Origin: Micromonospora okii
GTDB lineage: Bacteria > Actinomycetota > Actinomycetes > Mycobacteriales > Micromonosporaceae
NCBI RefSeq assembly: GCF_020884795.1
Contig: NZ_BBZF01000015.1
Span: 412,796 to 476,795, forward strand
DNA: 64,000 nucleotides
Direction: 5' to 3'
The first letter of the stretch is position 1. Each line of letters begins with the position of its first letter. This document shows positions 1-8,962 of the stretch, in pieces. The translations under genes and the position numbers were made by a program. Below the pieces are notes generated by a model. That model did no database searches and had not been told where the DNA came from. It saw only the letters and a program-made list of their open reading frames with translations.

Positions 1-1
1 G

Positions 2-670
2 GCCCGGATGGCGGCGCACCCGGCGCGGCTGCGCCGCACCGCCGGGGTGCGGTTCGGCAAGCTGCTCGGCACCGGAACGGGGACCGGCTTCGGCCCCGGC
101 GACGCCGACCTGACCCGCTGGGCCGCGCTGGCCGCCTGGGACTCCCCGGCCCACGCGGCCGGCTTCGACGACTCGCCGGTGGGCCGGTCCTGGGCCCGCC
201 TCGCCCGCTCCTCCGTCCGGCTGGACCTGCGCCCGCTGACCAGCCGGGGCGAGTGGTCCGGGCGACGGCCGTTCGGCGAGCCGACCGGCGGCCGGGTCGA
301 CGGGCCGGTGCTGGCGCTGACCCGCGCCCGGCTGCGGCCCCGCCGGGCGGTCACCTTCTGGCGGGCGGTGCCGCCGGTGGCGGCCGCCCTGCACGCCGCG
401 CCCGGCCTGCTCGCCCGGTTCGGCGTCGGCGAGGCCCCGCTCGGCTGGCAGGGCACGGTCAGCGTGTGGCGCGCCCCGGCGGACCTCGTCGCGTTCGCGT
501 ACCGTCACCCCGAGCACCGCGCCGCGATCACGCGCACCCCCACGGAGGGGTGGTACGCGGAGGAACTCTTCGCGCGGTTCGAGGTGCGCGACGTGGTCGG
601 CGACCGGTCGGTGCTGGGTTGGGTCGCCGAGGACGGCGACGCGGGAACGGCGAGGGGTGGTCGGGCATGA
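2..670 (+). CDS. CrtA-like spheroidene monooxygenase family protein (5' partial)
   Basis: This is the C-terminal ~220 residues of a heme-type carotenoid monooxygenase-like protein of the spheroidene monooxygenase (CrtA) family, which oxidises the end of acyclic carotenoids. The sequence shows the family pattern RFGKLLGTGTGTGFGPGDAD, then a WAALAAWDSP segment and a LRPLTSRGEWSGRRPFG block. The frame is open to the window edge. An ATG exists at 8, but it lies within the region that aligns to mid-protein 'LARM', so the true start is probably upstream. Its stop overlaps the next start (ATGA at 667-670), making it the first visible gene of a carotenoid operon. Family assignment is by motif memory; the actual oxidation product is unknown. 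Confidence 0.72.
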   Translation, partial: ARMAAHPARLRRTAGVRFGKLLGTGTGTGFGPGDADLTRWAALAAWDSPAHAAGFDDSPVGRSWARLARSSVRLDLRPLTSRGEWSGRRPFGEPTGGRVDGPVLALTRARLRPRRAVTFWRAVPPVAAALHAAPGLLARFGVGEAPLGWQGTVSVWRAPADLVAFAYRHPEHRAAITRTPTEGWYAEELFARFEVRDVVGDRSVLGWVAEDGDAGTARGGRA

Positions 671-1272
671 GGTTGGTGCGCTGGACGCCGGACGATCTGG
701 TCCGGCGGCTGGACGACGTGGTGGCGGTCTACGGCGAGGCGATGAACTACCGCACGGACCTGCTGGACGCCCGGCGCGGCTACATGGCCACCCACGTCCG
801 CCGGCCCGGCTTCCGCGCCGTCGCCAGCCTCACCTCCGAGGGGCACCTGGCCGGCTTCGGGTACGGCTACCTCGGCGCCCCCGGCCAGTGGTGGCACGAC
901 CAGGTGCACCGGGCCCTGGACGGCGAGGCCCGCCGGCGCTGGCTCGTCGACTGCTTCGAGGTGGTCGAGCTGCACGTCCGGCCGCCCGCGCAGGGGCACG
1001 GCCTGGGCGGTCGGCAGCTCACCGCCCTGCTCAGCCTGGCCGAGGCCAGCACCACGCTGCTCTCCACCCCGGAGGCCGACGAGCAGCGCTCCCGGGCCTG
1101 GCGGCTGTACCGCCGGTTCGGCTTCGTCGACGTGCTGCGCCACTTCCGCTTCCCCGGCGACGAGCGCGCGTTCGGCATCCTCGGCCGGGACCTGCCGCTC
1201 GCCCCGCAGGCCCCGGCGGGCCGGGCGGCCTCCACCCAGGGACCGGCCGCCTCGGGGCCGGCCGCGCCGTGA
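667..1272 (+). CDS. GNAT-family N-acetyltransferase within carotenoid operon
   Basis: A 201-residue GNAT-like acyltransferase. The central acetyl-CoA-binding region reads ELHVRPPAQGHGLGGRQLTA, with the usual R/Q-x-x-G-x-G/A pattern, followed by the C-terminal GNAT element RAWRLYRRFGFVDVLR. The ATG at 667 is chosen because it overlaps the upstream stop in an ATGA junction and the downstream gene begins in a GTGA overlap at 1269; longer in-frame starts would overlap the CrtA-like gene. The last ~30 residues are Ala/Pro/Gly-rich and probably disordered. The substrate is not evident. Its lodging between carotenoid genes suggests co-expression rather than a proven role in pigment synthesis. Confidence 0.75.
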   Translation: MRLVRWTPDDLVRRLDDVVAVYGEAMNYRTDLLDARRGYMATHVRRPGFRAVASLTSEGHLAGFGYGYLGAPGQWWHDQVHRALDGEARRRWLVDCFEVVELHVRPPAQGHGLGGRQLTALLSLAEASTTLLSTPEADEQRSRAWRLYRRFGFVDVLRHFRFPGDERAFGILGRDLPLAPQAPAGRAASTQGPAASGPAAP

Positions 1273-2186
1273 CCCACGGCCGGCGGCCGGGGCTGGACGC
1301 CCCGCAGCCCCGGACGGGGCCGGGCGGCGGGCGGCCCCGGGTGCCGGGGCGGGGCGGCGGGCGGCCCCCGGTGCCGGGGCCGGGCAGCCTGCTGCCCTGG
1401 GTCGGGCTGGGCGCGCTGGTGCTGGCCCAGGTCTGCTACCCGCTGACCGGCGGCGCCACCCGGGCCGGGCTGACCGTGGCCACCGTCGTTCTGGGGTACC
1501 TGCTCTCGGTCGGCCACGCCCTGCTGACCCGGGGCCCGCGCACGGCGGCGGCGCTGGTCGCGGTGGCCACCGGCGGCGGCTTCGCGATCGAGGCCCTCGG
1601 CGTGGCCACCGGCTTCCCGTTCGGCAGCTACGACTACTCCGGCGAGCTGGGCCCGAAGCTGGCCGGGGTGCCGCTGATCATCCCGCTGGCCTGGACGTGG
1701 ATGGCCTGGCCGGCCTGGCTGGCGGCGGTCCGGCTCACCTCCTCCGGGCCGGCCCGGGTGGCGCTGGCCACCGTCGGGCTGGCCACCTGGGACCTCTTCC
1801 TCGACCCGCAGATGGTCGCCGAGGGATACTGGGCGTGGCGGGACGCCACCCCGGCGCTGCCCGGCCTGCCCGGCGTCCCGGTCAGCAACTACCTCGGCTG
1901 GCTGCTCTTCGCCGTGCTGCTGATGTCGGCGCTGCGCCCGCTGGCCGGGCCGGCCGCCGGCCGCGCCGGCCCCGGGGACGCGCCGATGTTCACGCTCTAC
2001 CTGTGGACGTACTTCTCCAGCATCCTGGCCCACGCCGTCTTCCTCGGCCTGCCCGCGTCGGCGGCCTGGGGCGCGGCCGGCATGGCGGCGACCGCCGTGC
2101 CGCTGGCCCTGGCCCTCGGGCGGGACCGCCGGGAGCGTCGGGACCGGGACCACCGCCCGCGCCGGACGGCCGACACCACCGCATGA
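1269..2186 (+). CDS. cruF: CruF-like carotenoid 1',2'-hydratase (DUF422 membrane protein)
   Basis: An integral membrane protein of about 305 residues in the CruF/bisanhydrobacterioruberin hydratase family, which hydrates the psi end of acyclic carotenoids to give a tertiary hydroxyl. Several hydrophobic segments are visible, with the family signature GFPFGSYDYSGELGPKL and a downstream WDLFLDPQMV motif containing conserved acidic residues. The GTG start at 1269 overlaps the preceding stop (GTGA). The first ~40 residues are Pro/Gly/Arg-rich and probably cytosolic. The gene overlaps the glycosyltransferase at 2183-2186. CruF and a CruG-type glycosyltransferase side by side predict a glycosylated 1'-hydroxy-carotenoid (inference from the known pair). 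Confidence 0.85.
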   Translation: MTHGRRPGLDAPQPRTGPGGGRPRVPGRGGGRPPVPGPGSLLPWVGLGALVLAQVCYPLTGGATRAGLTVATVVLGYLLSVGHALLTRGPRTAAALVAVATGGGFAIEALGVATGFPFGSYDYSGELGPKLAGVPLIIPLAWTWMAWPAWLAAVRLTSSGPARVALATVGLATWDLFLDPQMVAEGYWAWRDATPALPGLPGVPVSNYLGWLLFAVLLMSALRPLAGPAAGRAGPGDAPMFTLYLWTYFSSILAHAVFLGLPASAAWGAAGMAATAVPLALALGRDRRERRDRDHRPRRTADTTA

Positions 2187-3310
2187 CCGGCGTCCTGCTG
2201 CTGGTCGCGGCCGTCACCGCGCTCACCGCCCACACCTGGGTCAACGCCACCCGCTGGCTGCGCCGCCCCGCCGACGGGCCCGTCGAGGTCGCCGAGACCG
2301 TCGCGGTGCTGCTGCCGCTGCGCGACGAGGCCGCCCGGGTCACCCCGTGCCTGCGGGCGCTGCTCGCCCAGCGGGGCGTGCCCGGCCTGCGGATCGTGGT
2401 GCTCGACGACGGCTCGACCGACGGCACCGCCGACGTGGTGCGCGCGGTGGCCGGCGACGACCCCCGGGTCACCCTGCTCAGCGGGGTCGCCCCGCCGTCG
2501 GGCTGGCTGGGCAAGCCGCACGCCTGCCACCAGCTCGCCACCCGGGCCGACCCGACCGCCACCGCGCTGGCCTTCGTCGACGCCGACGTGGTCCTCGCCC
2601 CGTACGCGGTGGCGGCGGCGGTCGCCGAGCTGCGCGCCGCGCGGGCGACGCTGCTGTCGCCGTACCCCCGGATCGTGGTGGCGACGGCGGCCGACCGGCT
2701 GGTGCAGCCGCTGTTGCAGTGGTTGTGGCTGACCTTCCTGCCGCTGCGGGCGATGGAGCGCTCGGCGCGGCCGTCGCTGGCCGCCGCCGGCGGGCAGTTC
2801 CTCGTGGTGGACCGGGCCGGGTACGACGCGGCCGGCGGGCACGCCGCCGTGCGCGCCAAGATTCTGGAGGACATCGAGCTGGCCCGGGCGGTCAAGCGCT
2901 CCGGCGGGCGGATCGCCCTCGCCGACGGCTCCCGGCTGGCCGCCTGCCGGATGTACGCCGACTGGCCGGAGCTGCGCGACGGCTACTCGAAGTCGCTGTG
3001 GGCCTCGTTCGGCCACCCGGTCGCGGCGGCGGCCGTGATGGCCGTGCTGCTCCTGCTCTACACCGCTCCCCCGCTGGTCGCGCTGGCCGCCCTCGCGGTG
3101 GGCGCGTGGCCGGTGGCGGCCCTGGCCACGCTCGCCTACCTGCTGGGGGCGGCCGGGCGGGCGGTCACCGCCCGGGCGACCGGCGGCCGGTGGTGGCCCG
3201 ACGCGCTCGGCCACCCCGTATCGGTCGTGGTCCTCGGTTGGCTGACCCTGCGGTCGTACCATCTGCGGAAGCGGCGACGCCTGTCCTGGCGCGGCCGTCC
3301 GGTCAGCTAG
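2183..3310 (+). CDS. family 2 glycosyltransferase, CruG-like
   Basis: A membrane-anchored GT2 glycosyltransferase of about 375 residues. An N-terminal hydrophobic helix precedes the catalytic domain, which shows VVLDDGSTDGTADVV (nucleotide-sugar site) and AFVDADVVLAP (DxD). Further on, LEDIELARAVKRSGGR resembles the ED acceptor/acid motif. The C-terminal ~110 residues carry two or three membrane segments. In known clusters CruG glycosylates the hydroxyl made by CruF, and the ATGA overlap at 2183-2186 supports coupled translation. The sugar donor cannot be read from sequence. Confidence 0.8.
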   Translation: MTGVLLLVAAVTALTAHTWVNATRWLRRPADGPVEVAETVAVLLPLRDEAARVTPCLRALLAQRGVPGLRIVVLDDGSTDGTADVVRAVAGDDPRVTLLSGVAPPSGWLGKPHACHQLATRADPTATALAFVDADVVLAPYAVAAAVAELRAARATLLSPYPRIVVATAADRLVQPLLQWLWLTFLPLRAMERSARPSLAAAGGQFLVVDRAGYDAAGGHAAVRAKILEDIELARAVKRSGGRIALADGSRLAACRMYADWPELRDGYSKSLWASFGHPVAAAAVMAVLLLLYTAPPLVALAALAVGAWPVAALATLAYLLGAAGRAVTARATGGRWWPDALGHPVSVVVLGWLTLRSYHLRKRRRLSWRGRPVS

Positions 3311-3322
3311 GAGGGGCACGAC

Positions 3323-4813
3323 ATGGCGCGGATCGCGGTCGTCGGCGCCGGGGTGGGCGGGCTGGCCACGGCCGCCCGGCTCGCCGCCACCGGCCACCAG
3401 GTCACGGTCTTCGAGCGGGCCGACACGGTCGGCGGCAAGCTCGGCCGGTACGTCCACGACACCCCCGCCGGGGCGTTCCGCTTCGACACCGGGCCGAGCC
3501 TGCTCACCCTGCCGGAGGTCTTCCACGACCTGTTCGAGGCCACCGGGGCGAAGCTCGACGAATACCTGGACCTGGTCCCGCTGGACCCGATCGTCCGGCA
3601 CGTCTTCCCCGGCGGCGGCCCCGCGCTCGACTCGTGCGCCGACCCGGCCGAGTTCGCCGCCCGCATCGGCGCGGCGTTCGGCGACCGGGCCGCCGCCGAC
3701 TGGCAGCGGCTGTGGCGGCGGGCCGCCCGGGTCTGGGACGCCTCGCACGCCGACGTCCTGCGCCGGGCCGTCGGCTCCCCGCTGGACCTCGCGGCGCTGG
3801 CCTGGCGGCTGGGCGACCTGGCCGCCATCGCCCCGGGCCGGAGCCTGCGCGGACTGGGCCGCCGGTACCTGTCCGACCCCCGGCTGCGGATGCTGCTCGA
3901 CCGGTACGCCACGTACACCGGCGCGGACCCGCGCCGGGCCCCCGCCGCGCTGGTCGCCGTGCCCTACGCCGAGCTGGCCTTCGGCGGCTGGTACCTGCGC
4001 GGCGGGCTGGGTACCCTCGCCGACGCGCTGCTGACCCGCTGCCAGGACCTCGGCGTGGTCGTGCGCACGGGCGCCGCGGTCACCCGGATCGACGCCGCGG
4101 GCGGCCGGGTGCACGGGGTACGCCTCGCCGGCGTCGCCGCGCCCGTGCCCGCCGACGTGGTGGTGGCGAACGTGGACGCGCTGACCCTCTACCGGGACCT
4201 GCTGCCCAGCCCCCACCGACTGGCCGGGCTCACCGACCGCAGCCTCGCCGGTTTCGTGCTGCTGCTCGGCGTGGCCGGCGACTCCGGCCTGGCCCACCAC
4301 AACGTGTTCTTCCCGCGCGACTACGACGCCGAGTTCGACGCGGTGTTCGGCCGCCCCGGGCGGGGCGTGCGGGCCCGCCCCGCCACCGACCCGACGGTCT
4401 TCGTCACCGTGGCCGACGACCCGGCGGTGCGCCCGGAGGGGCACGAGGCGTGGTTCGTGCTGGTCAACGCCCCCCGCCACGGCACCGCCGCCGGAGCGGT
4501 GGACTGGCGTCGCCCGGGGCTGGCCGACGCGTACGCCGACCGGGTCCTCGACGTGCTCGCCGAGCGGGGCGTGGACGTGCGGGACCGGCTGGTGTTCCGC
4601 GAGACCCGCACCCCGGCGGACCTGGACGCCGCCACGGGTTCGCCCGGCGGGGCGATCTACGGCACGGCCGGCGGGCTGCTCCGCCCCGCCAACCGGGGGC
4701 CGGCGGCCGGCCTGTGGCTGGTGGGCGGCTCCGCCCACCCGGGCGGCGGCCTGCCGATGGTGACGCTCTCCGCCCAGATCGTCGCCGACGAGATCGGCCC
4801 GGCCTGGGAGTAG
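3323..4813 (+). CDS. CrtI-family carotenoid desaturase (FAD-dependent)
   Basis: A flavoprotein of 496 residues in the phytoene desaturase (CrtI/CrtD/CruC) superfamily. The N terminus holds the dinucleotide-binding motif VVGAGVGGLATAARLA followed by an acidic FER; RFDTGPSLLTLPEV is the next family block, and the C-terminal FAD region is GGSAHPGGGLPMV. The start is fixed by a strong ribosome-binding site, TAGGAGGGG, just after the preceding stop. It is the last gene of the five-gene carotenoid run. No phytoene synthase is visible in the window, so whether this enzyme acts on phytoene or on a later 3',4' bond (CrtD-like) is open; position beside CruF/CruG fits the latter. Confidence 0.82.
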   Translation: MARIAVVGAGVGGLATAARLAATGHQVTVFERADTVGGKLGRYVHDTPAGAFRFDTGPSLLTLPEVFHDLFEATGAKLDEYLDLVPLDPIVRHVFPGGGPALDSCADPAEFAARIGAAFGDRAAADWQRLWRRAARVWDASHADVLRRAVGSPLDLAALAWRLGDLAAIAPGRSLRGLGRRYLSDPRLRMLLDRYATYTGADPRRAPAALVAVPYAELAFGGWYLRGGLGTLADALLTRCQDLGVVVRTGAAVTRIDAAGGRVHGVRLAGVAAPVPADVVVANVDALTLYRDLLPSPHRLAGLTDRSLAGFVLLLGVAGDSGLAHHNVFFPRDYDAEFDAVFGRPGRGVRARPATDPTVFVTVADDPAVRPEGHEAWFVLVNAPRHGTAAGAVDWRRPGLADAYADRVLDVLAERGVDVRDRLVFRETRTPADLDAATGSPGGAIYGTAGGLLRPANRGPAAGLWLVGGSAHPGGGLPMVTLSAQIVADEIGPAWE

Positions 4814-4823
4814 GCCGGCGCGG

Positions 4824-5513
4824 TCAGGGGGTGTCGGCGAGGGCGCGGCGGACTGCGGAGAGGAGCTGGCCCAGGCCGAAGCCGGCCAGCAGCACCCAGA
4901 CCGCCGTGGCCATGGTGATGGTGCCGGCGATCAGGTCCGGGTCGATCAGCCCCGCCAGGCCGGCCAGCAGCAGCCCGAGCAGGGCCACGCAGACCCGGGT
5001 GGGGCGCTCCCCCACGGTCACCGCGCCGATCTCCCGCATCCCGGCCGAGACGGCGCGCGCCCGGACGTACTCGTGCAGCCAGGACAGCCCGCCGGCGGTG
5101 GCGACCAGCGCGCCCGGCGCGCCCAGCAGCCAGAACGCGGCCAGCCAGGCGACCTCGCCGAGCCGGTCGGCGAGCGAGTCGTAGACGTAGCCGAGCCGGG
5201 TGGTGCGGTTCGTGGCCACCGCCACCGCGCCGTCGACGCTGTCAGCCACCGAGGCGGCCAGCACGAACAGCGCCCCGATGATCGGCCCGTTCACCGGCCG
5301 GACGGCGAACAGCGGCACGCAGAGGCAGAGCAGCACCCCCGCCACGGTGACGGCGGTCGGACCGACCCGCAGCCGGCCCAGCACGTACCCGACGTGGTAG
5401 GCGAAGCGCAGCCAGGCGCGGACCACCGGGGCCGCCACCCGGGGGTCGAAGCCCCCGTGCAGCCGCGCCCACGCCGTCGCGTACTCGTCCCAGTTCAGCT
5501 GAGTGCCCACCAC
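4824..5513 (-). CDS. CDP-alcohol phosphatidyltransferase family membrane protein
   Basis: A 229-residue membrane protein with about five hydrophobic segments, in the family that joins a CDP-linked lipid to an alcohol (or inositol phosphate). The family motif is D-x2-D-G-x2-A-R-x8-G-x3-D-x3-D. Here residues 91-116 give D91, D94, G95, A98, G108, D112 and D116 with correct spacing, but the Arg after Ala is Val99. All four metal-site aspartates are kept. The gene converges on the carotenoid operon with a 10-nt gap and starts with GTG. The alcohol acceptor is unknown; the missing Arg argues against simple transfer of a phosphatidylglycerol- or phosphatidylinositol-synthase name. Confidence 0.75.
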   Translation of the reverse strand: MVGTQLNWDEYATAWARLHGGFDPRVAAPVVRAWLRFAYHVGYVLGRLRVGPTAVTVAGVLLCLCVPLFAVRPVNGPIIGALFVLAASVADSVDGAVAVATNRTTRLGYVYDSLADRLGEVAWLAAFWLLGAPGALVATAGGLSWLHEYVRARAVSAGMREIGAVTVGERPTRVCVALLGLLLAGLAGLIDPDLIAGTITMATAVWVLLAGFGLGQLLSAVRRALADTP

Positions 5514-5556
5514 GGATAAACCGTCGCACCGGCGTGGCGGTGTCGCGCCACGGGGG

Positions 5557-6474
5557 TCACACCCGCGCGTCGATCCGCAACTGCTGCCAGACCTCGCGCG
5601 TCGCGGTGGACCGGTTGAGGGTGATGAAGTGGATGCCGGGGATCCCCTCGTCGAGCAACCGGCGGCACATCTCGGCGGCCTGCTCGATGCCGAGCCGGCG
5701 GACCGCCTCCGGGTCGTCGGCGACCTCGGCGAACCGGGCGGCCAGGGCCGGCGGGAAGGGCGCCCCGGAGAGCTGCACCGAGCGCTCGATGGTGCTCATC
5801 TGGGTCACCGGCATCACCCCGGCCAGGATCGGGGTGTCGCAGCCGGCCGCCGCCACCCGGTCCCGCAGCCGCAGGTAGTCGTCGGCGTCGAAGAACATCT
5901 GGGTGATCGCGAACTCGGCGCCGGCCCGGCACTTGCGCACGAAGTGCGCCGTGTCGCTGGCCACGTCCGGCGAGCGAGGGTGCTTGTACGGGAACGCGGC
6001 GACCCCGACGCTGAAGTCACCGGCCTCGCGGACCAGCCGGACCAGATCCTCCGCGTAGAGCACGCCCTCCGGGTGGCGGACCCATTCGCCGCCCGGGTTG
6101 CCGGGCGGGTCGCCCCGCACCGCCAGCACGTTGCGCACCCCGACACCGGCCAGCCGGCCGATGACGTTGCGCAGCTCGGCGACGGAGTGGTTGACGGCGG
6201 TGAGGTGCGCCATCGGCAGCAGGGTCGTCTCGGTGGCGATCCGCTCGGTCACCGCGACCGTGGTGTCCCGGGTCGAGCCGCCGGCCCCGTACGTGATCGA
6301 CACGAACGACGGGCGCAGCGACTCCAGCTCGCGGATCGCCTGCCAGAGCAGCCGCTCGCCCTGCGCGGTCTTCGGGGGGAAGAACTCGAACGAGAACGTC
6401 GGCTGGCGGTCGCGGATCAGCTCCCCGATCGCCGGCTGCGGATTGGGGAGGACCGAGGGAAGACCGAGCGCCAC
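5557..6474 (-). CDS. metF: methylenetetrahydrofolate reductase
   Basis: MetF reduces 5,10-methylene-THF to 5-methyl-THF for methionine synthesis, using FAD. Visible motifs are TFSFEFFPPKT near the N terminus (conserved Glu), FVSITYGAGGSTRDTT, HLTAVNHS, NVLAVRGDPP and AITQMFFDADDY, giving a complete TIM barrel of about 305 residues. I chose the GTG at 6474 (VALGLPSVLPN...); an in-frame GTG at 6513 would add 13 residues not expected in the family. It faces away from the HTH gene at 6748. No SAM or cobalamin riboswitch was recognised upstream. It is the first of the anchor genes shared with the mycobacterial Rv2172c-Rv2191 block. Confidence 0.9.
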   Translation of the reverse strand: MALGLPSVLPNPQPAIGELIRDRQPTFSFEFFPPKTAQGERLLWQAIRELESLRPSFVSITYGAGGSTRDTTVAVTERIATETTLLPMAHLTAVNHSVAELRNVIGRLAGVGVRNVLAVRGDPPGNPGGEWVRHPEGVLYAEDLVRLVREAGDFSVGVAAFPYKHPRSPDVASDTAHFVRKCRAGAEFAITQMFFDADDYLRLRDRVAAAGCDTPILAGVMPVTQMSTIERSVQLSGAPFPPALAARFAEVADDPEAVRRLGIEQAAEMCRRLLDEGIPGIHFITLNRSTATREVWQQLRIDARV

Positions 6475-6747
6475 GCCTGAACTGTAGCGGTCGGGGCGCG
6501 CCACCCCCAGCACTTCCCACGTGACGTGATCGCCACCTCGGTCGCTCCACGAGCCGATGACCAGCGGCTCTCGACCCGGACGGGCAGATCGTCGTACCCC
6601 GGGGGTAGACAGGTGGGCAGCGCGGACGGGGCCGGCCGGAGCCGGCTCCCGGGGGCCCGCGCGGGGTCAGCACCGACCGGCGGCGCGCCGGTCCCGCCCG
6701 TGCGGGGCGGGGTCCGCGCCGCCTCGCGCCGACCTCAGGGAGGACCG

Positions 6748-7131
6748 ATGACGCCGCCCACGTCCCCCGGCCCGGAGCCGCTCGGGCCGCTGCTCGCCCG
6801 GCTCCGGCGGGCCCGGGGCCGCAGCCAGCAGCTCCTCGCCGCCGAGCTGTGCGCCGCCTCGGGCGTGCCCACCCTGACCCGGCACGAGGTGTCCCGCTGG
6901 GAGCGGCAGGTCCGGGTGCCCGGAGGCTTCTGGCGGGGGTGGCTGGCCGTGGTCCTCGCCGTGCCGGTCGAGCTGCTGGCCGAGGCCGCCCGGCACAGTC
7001 GGCGGGCGCGCCGACGCCCGCCGCCGGCCGGTCCGGCTCGCCCACGACCCGGCGGTAAGCCGGCACGCCGCCCTCCCCGACGCGCCACCCACCCCGTCCG
7101 AGGGGGCCACCGACCCCGCCTGCCCACCTGA
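6748..7131 (+). CDS. small HTH (XRE-like) DNA-binding protein
   Basis: A 127-residue protein whose first ~75 residues resemble an XRE-type helix-turn-helix: GPLLARLRRARGRSQQLLA, then a recognition region around TLTRHEVSRWERQVRVP, where SRWE is typical of the end of the fold. The rest is very Arg/Pro-rich and probably disordered, fit for nucleic-acid contact. The ATG at 6748 follows an AGGGAGGA ribosome-binding site. It stands alone between divergent metF and a convergent GH62 gene, separated from the latter by a hairpin. The target is unknown. Confidence 0.65.
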   Translation: MTPPTSPGPEPLGPLLARLRRARGRSQQLLAAELCAASGVPTLTRHEVSRWERQVRVPGGFWRGWLAVVLAVPVELLAEAARHSRRARRRPPPAGPARPRPGGKPARRPPRRATHPVRGGHRPRLPT

Positions 7132-7190
7132 CGCCACGCCCGGTCTGGTGGCGGTCGTCGGCTTCCGGGCGAAGTCCGGTCGCGGGCCTG

Positions 7191-7220
7191 CGGCGGGCTC
7201 GGCCCACGCCGAGCCCGCCG
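7191..7220. terminator. bidirectional hairpin between HTH gene and GH62 gene
   Basis: A perfect 12-bp inverted repeat (CGGCGGGCTCGG / CCGAGCCCGCCG) with a 6-nt loop sits in the 168-nt gap between two convergent genes. There is no T-tract, as is common in high-GC actinomycetes. Termination in either direction is inferred from position and stem strength. Confidence 0.6.
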
Positions 7221-7299
7221 TTGGTGTTCCGTCCGCCCGGTCCTGGTTCCGGGCCGTCGCCGCTGGTCCCGGCCCGCCGGGCTGGTTCCGCGTACGCCG

Positions 7300-8826
7300 T
7301 CAGCGCCGCAGGGTCAGCAGGCCCGGCCGGTACGGCAGGAGCCCGTAGTCGCCGCCGGAGTCGGGAGACCGGCCCTGGTAGAGGAACCGCAGGTTGCAGG
7401 GGTCGATGGTCATGGTCTGGTCGGGGTCGGTGCGCAGCAGCTCGCCGTGGCTGATGTCGTTGGTCCAGGTGGCGCCGCTGTTGGCCTTGCCGGCGAAGGG
7501 GTTGCTCTCGCTGGTGGCCTGCGGGGTCCACGAGCCGTTCAGGCTGGTGGCCGTGAACGAGCGGAAGTAGCGACCCTGGGAGCCGATCGCCTCGACGATC
7601 ATCAGGTACTGGCTGCGGCCCTGGACCTTGTAGACCTGGACGGCCTCGAACAGGTTGTTGGTCGTGTCGCTCATGATCGTCGTGTACGAGGTGCCGAAGC
7701 TGCCCGGGAAGTTCCCGATGGGCATACTGGCCCGGTAGATCCTGCCGTTGTCTCCGGCGAAGAAGAGGTACATGTTCGTACCGTCGCCGATGAGCGCCTG
7801 GTCGATCGGCCCCGTGCCGGAATCGGAGATGCTGCCCGAGAAGAGCGTCTGCGGCGCGGACCATCCGTTCGGGTTGGTGGGGTCGCTCGACGTCCGGTAG
7901 GAGAAGGCGGGCCCACCCCACTGGTACGCCAACACCCAGACGTTCCTCGGCGCGAAGTAGAACAGCGTGGGCGCGACGGCGGCGGAGGACATGGCGTTCT
8001 GGCTGGCCGAGGCCATCTCCGACCAGTTCGTGAAGAGGCCGAAGTTCATCGAGCCCCACGTCGTTCCCGTGTCGTGCGTCGTCGCGTAGACGAGCTGCCG
8101 GCCGTTGTACGGCGCGACCGTGAAGTCCTTCAGCGAGACCCAACCCGGCCTCGGCTGCGCCAACGCACCCGTCGACGTCCAGCGGTACGACGAGGGAAGG
8201 TCACAGGTGCCCGACGGGGGTGGGGTGGTGGGGGCGGTCCCGCCGTCGACGCGGACGAGTTGCCACTGCTGGTTGGCGCCGTTCCAGTCGTCGTACTGCA
8301 CGATGCTCCCGCCGTCGGCGGTCGAGGCACCCTGCACCTCGACCACCTTGTTGCTGTTCCGGTTGACCAGCCGGACGTGACCACCGTCGGAGTCGGCCAA
8401 CCGGAACTGCTGGTTGGCCCCGTTCGCGTCGGTCCACTGCACGATGCCGGCGCCGTTGGCGACCGACCAGTTGTAGACGTCCAGCACCTTGCCCGACAGC
8501 CGCGACCGCAGCCGGTAGTAGCCGCCGCCCGAGTCGACGAACTGCCACTGCTGCTGGTGGCCGTTGTTCCGGGCCCACTGCACGATCCGGGCACCGTCAT
8601 TCGTCGCCAGGTTGTACACGTCCAGGGCCTTGCCGCTGTTGCGGTTGACCAACACGTACCACGCGCTCGTGTCGACCGTCGCCGCCGCGGCGGGCGTCGA
8701 CACCACCGCCGCGGCGGCGACACCGAGCAGCACCGCCGTCAGGCCGGCGGCGACGAGCTGCGGCAACCACCCCCGCCGCCGCGAGGGCGGCGGCGCGATC
8801 GATGGAGACCTTTCGAGGGCAGACAT
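7300..8826 (-). CDS. secreted GH62 alpha-L-arabinofuranosidase with N-terminal ricin-type CBM13
   Basis: A secreted enzyme of 508 residues expected to remove arabinose side chains from arabinoxylan or arabinan. The N terminus has basic residues (SRRRGW) and a hydrophobic stretch to AAAA near residue 50, a signal peptide. Residues ~55-195 form a ricin B-type trefoil (CBM13) with three QxW-type repeats: QQWQF, QQFRL and QQWQL. A short Thr/Pro linker leads to a GH62 domain, recognisable from [46 protein letters not shown] and the end [14 protein letters not shown]. The ATG follows GGAGGAGGACC. A CebR/LacI-like operator lies about 140 nt upstream, fitting carbohydrate-controlled expression. Confidence 0.9.
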   Translation of the reverse strand: MSALERSPSIAPPPSRRRGWLPQLVAAGLTAVLLGVAAAAVVSTPAAAATVDTSAWYVLVNRNSGKALDVYNLATNDGARIVQWARNNGHQQQWQFVDSGGGYYRLRSRLSGKVLDVYNWSVANGAGIVQWTDANGANQQFRLADSDGGHVRLVNRNSNKVVEVQGASTADGGSIVQYDDWNGANQQWQLVRVDGGTAPTTPPPSGTCDLPSSYRWTSTGALAQPRPGWVSLKDFTVAPYNGRQLVYATTHDTGTTWGSMNFGLFTNWSEMASASQNAMSSAAVAPTLFYFAPRNVWVLAYQWGGPAFSYRTSSDPTNPNGWSAPQTLFSGSISDSGTGPIDQALIGDGTNMYLFFAGDNGRIYRASMPIGNFPGSFGTSYTTIMSDTTNNLFEAVQVYKVQGRSQYLMIVEAIGSQGRYFRSFTATSLNGSWTPQATSESNPFAGKANSGATWTNDISHGELLRTDPDQTMTIDPCNLRFLYQGRSPDSGGDYGLLPYRPGLLTLRR

Positions 8827-8962
8827 GGTCCTCCTCCAGTGTCAGGAGCCGGACGGTCCTCCCGAGGCGGCCGGCGGCAGTGCCTGCCGCACGTCGTCGG
8901 GCCGATCGGGGCGGCCGTCGTGGTGGCTCGGAGGGCACCCGACGCGCCCGGCACAGGACGCG

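Noticed and set aside
1997..4738. A 913-codon minus-strand open frame opposite the glycosyltransferase and desaturase genes
   Set aside because: It is an antisense shadow of high-GC coding sequence: Gly/Arg/Pro/Val/Gln-rich, no motifs, and it covers three well-recognised genes.
6475..6747. Riboswitch upstream of metF
   Set aside because: I searched by eye for SAM- or cobalamin-type conserved cores and saw none in the divergent gap.
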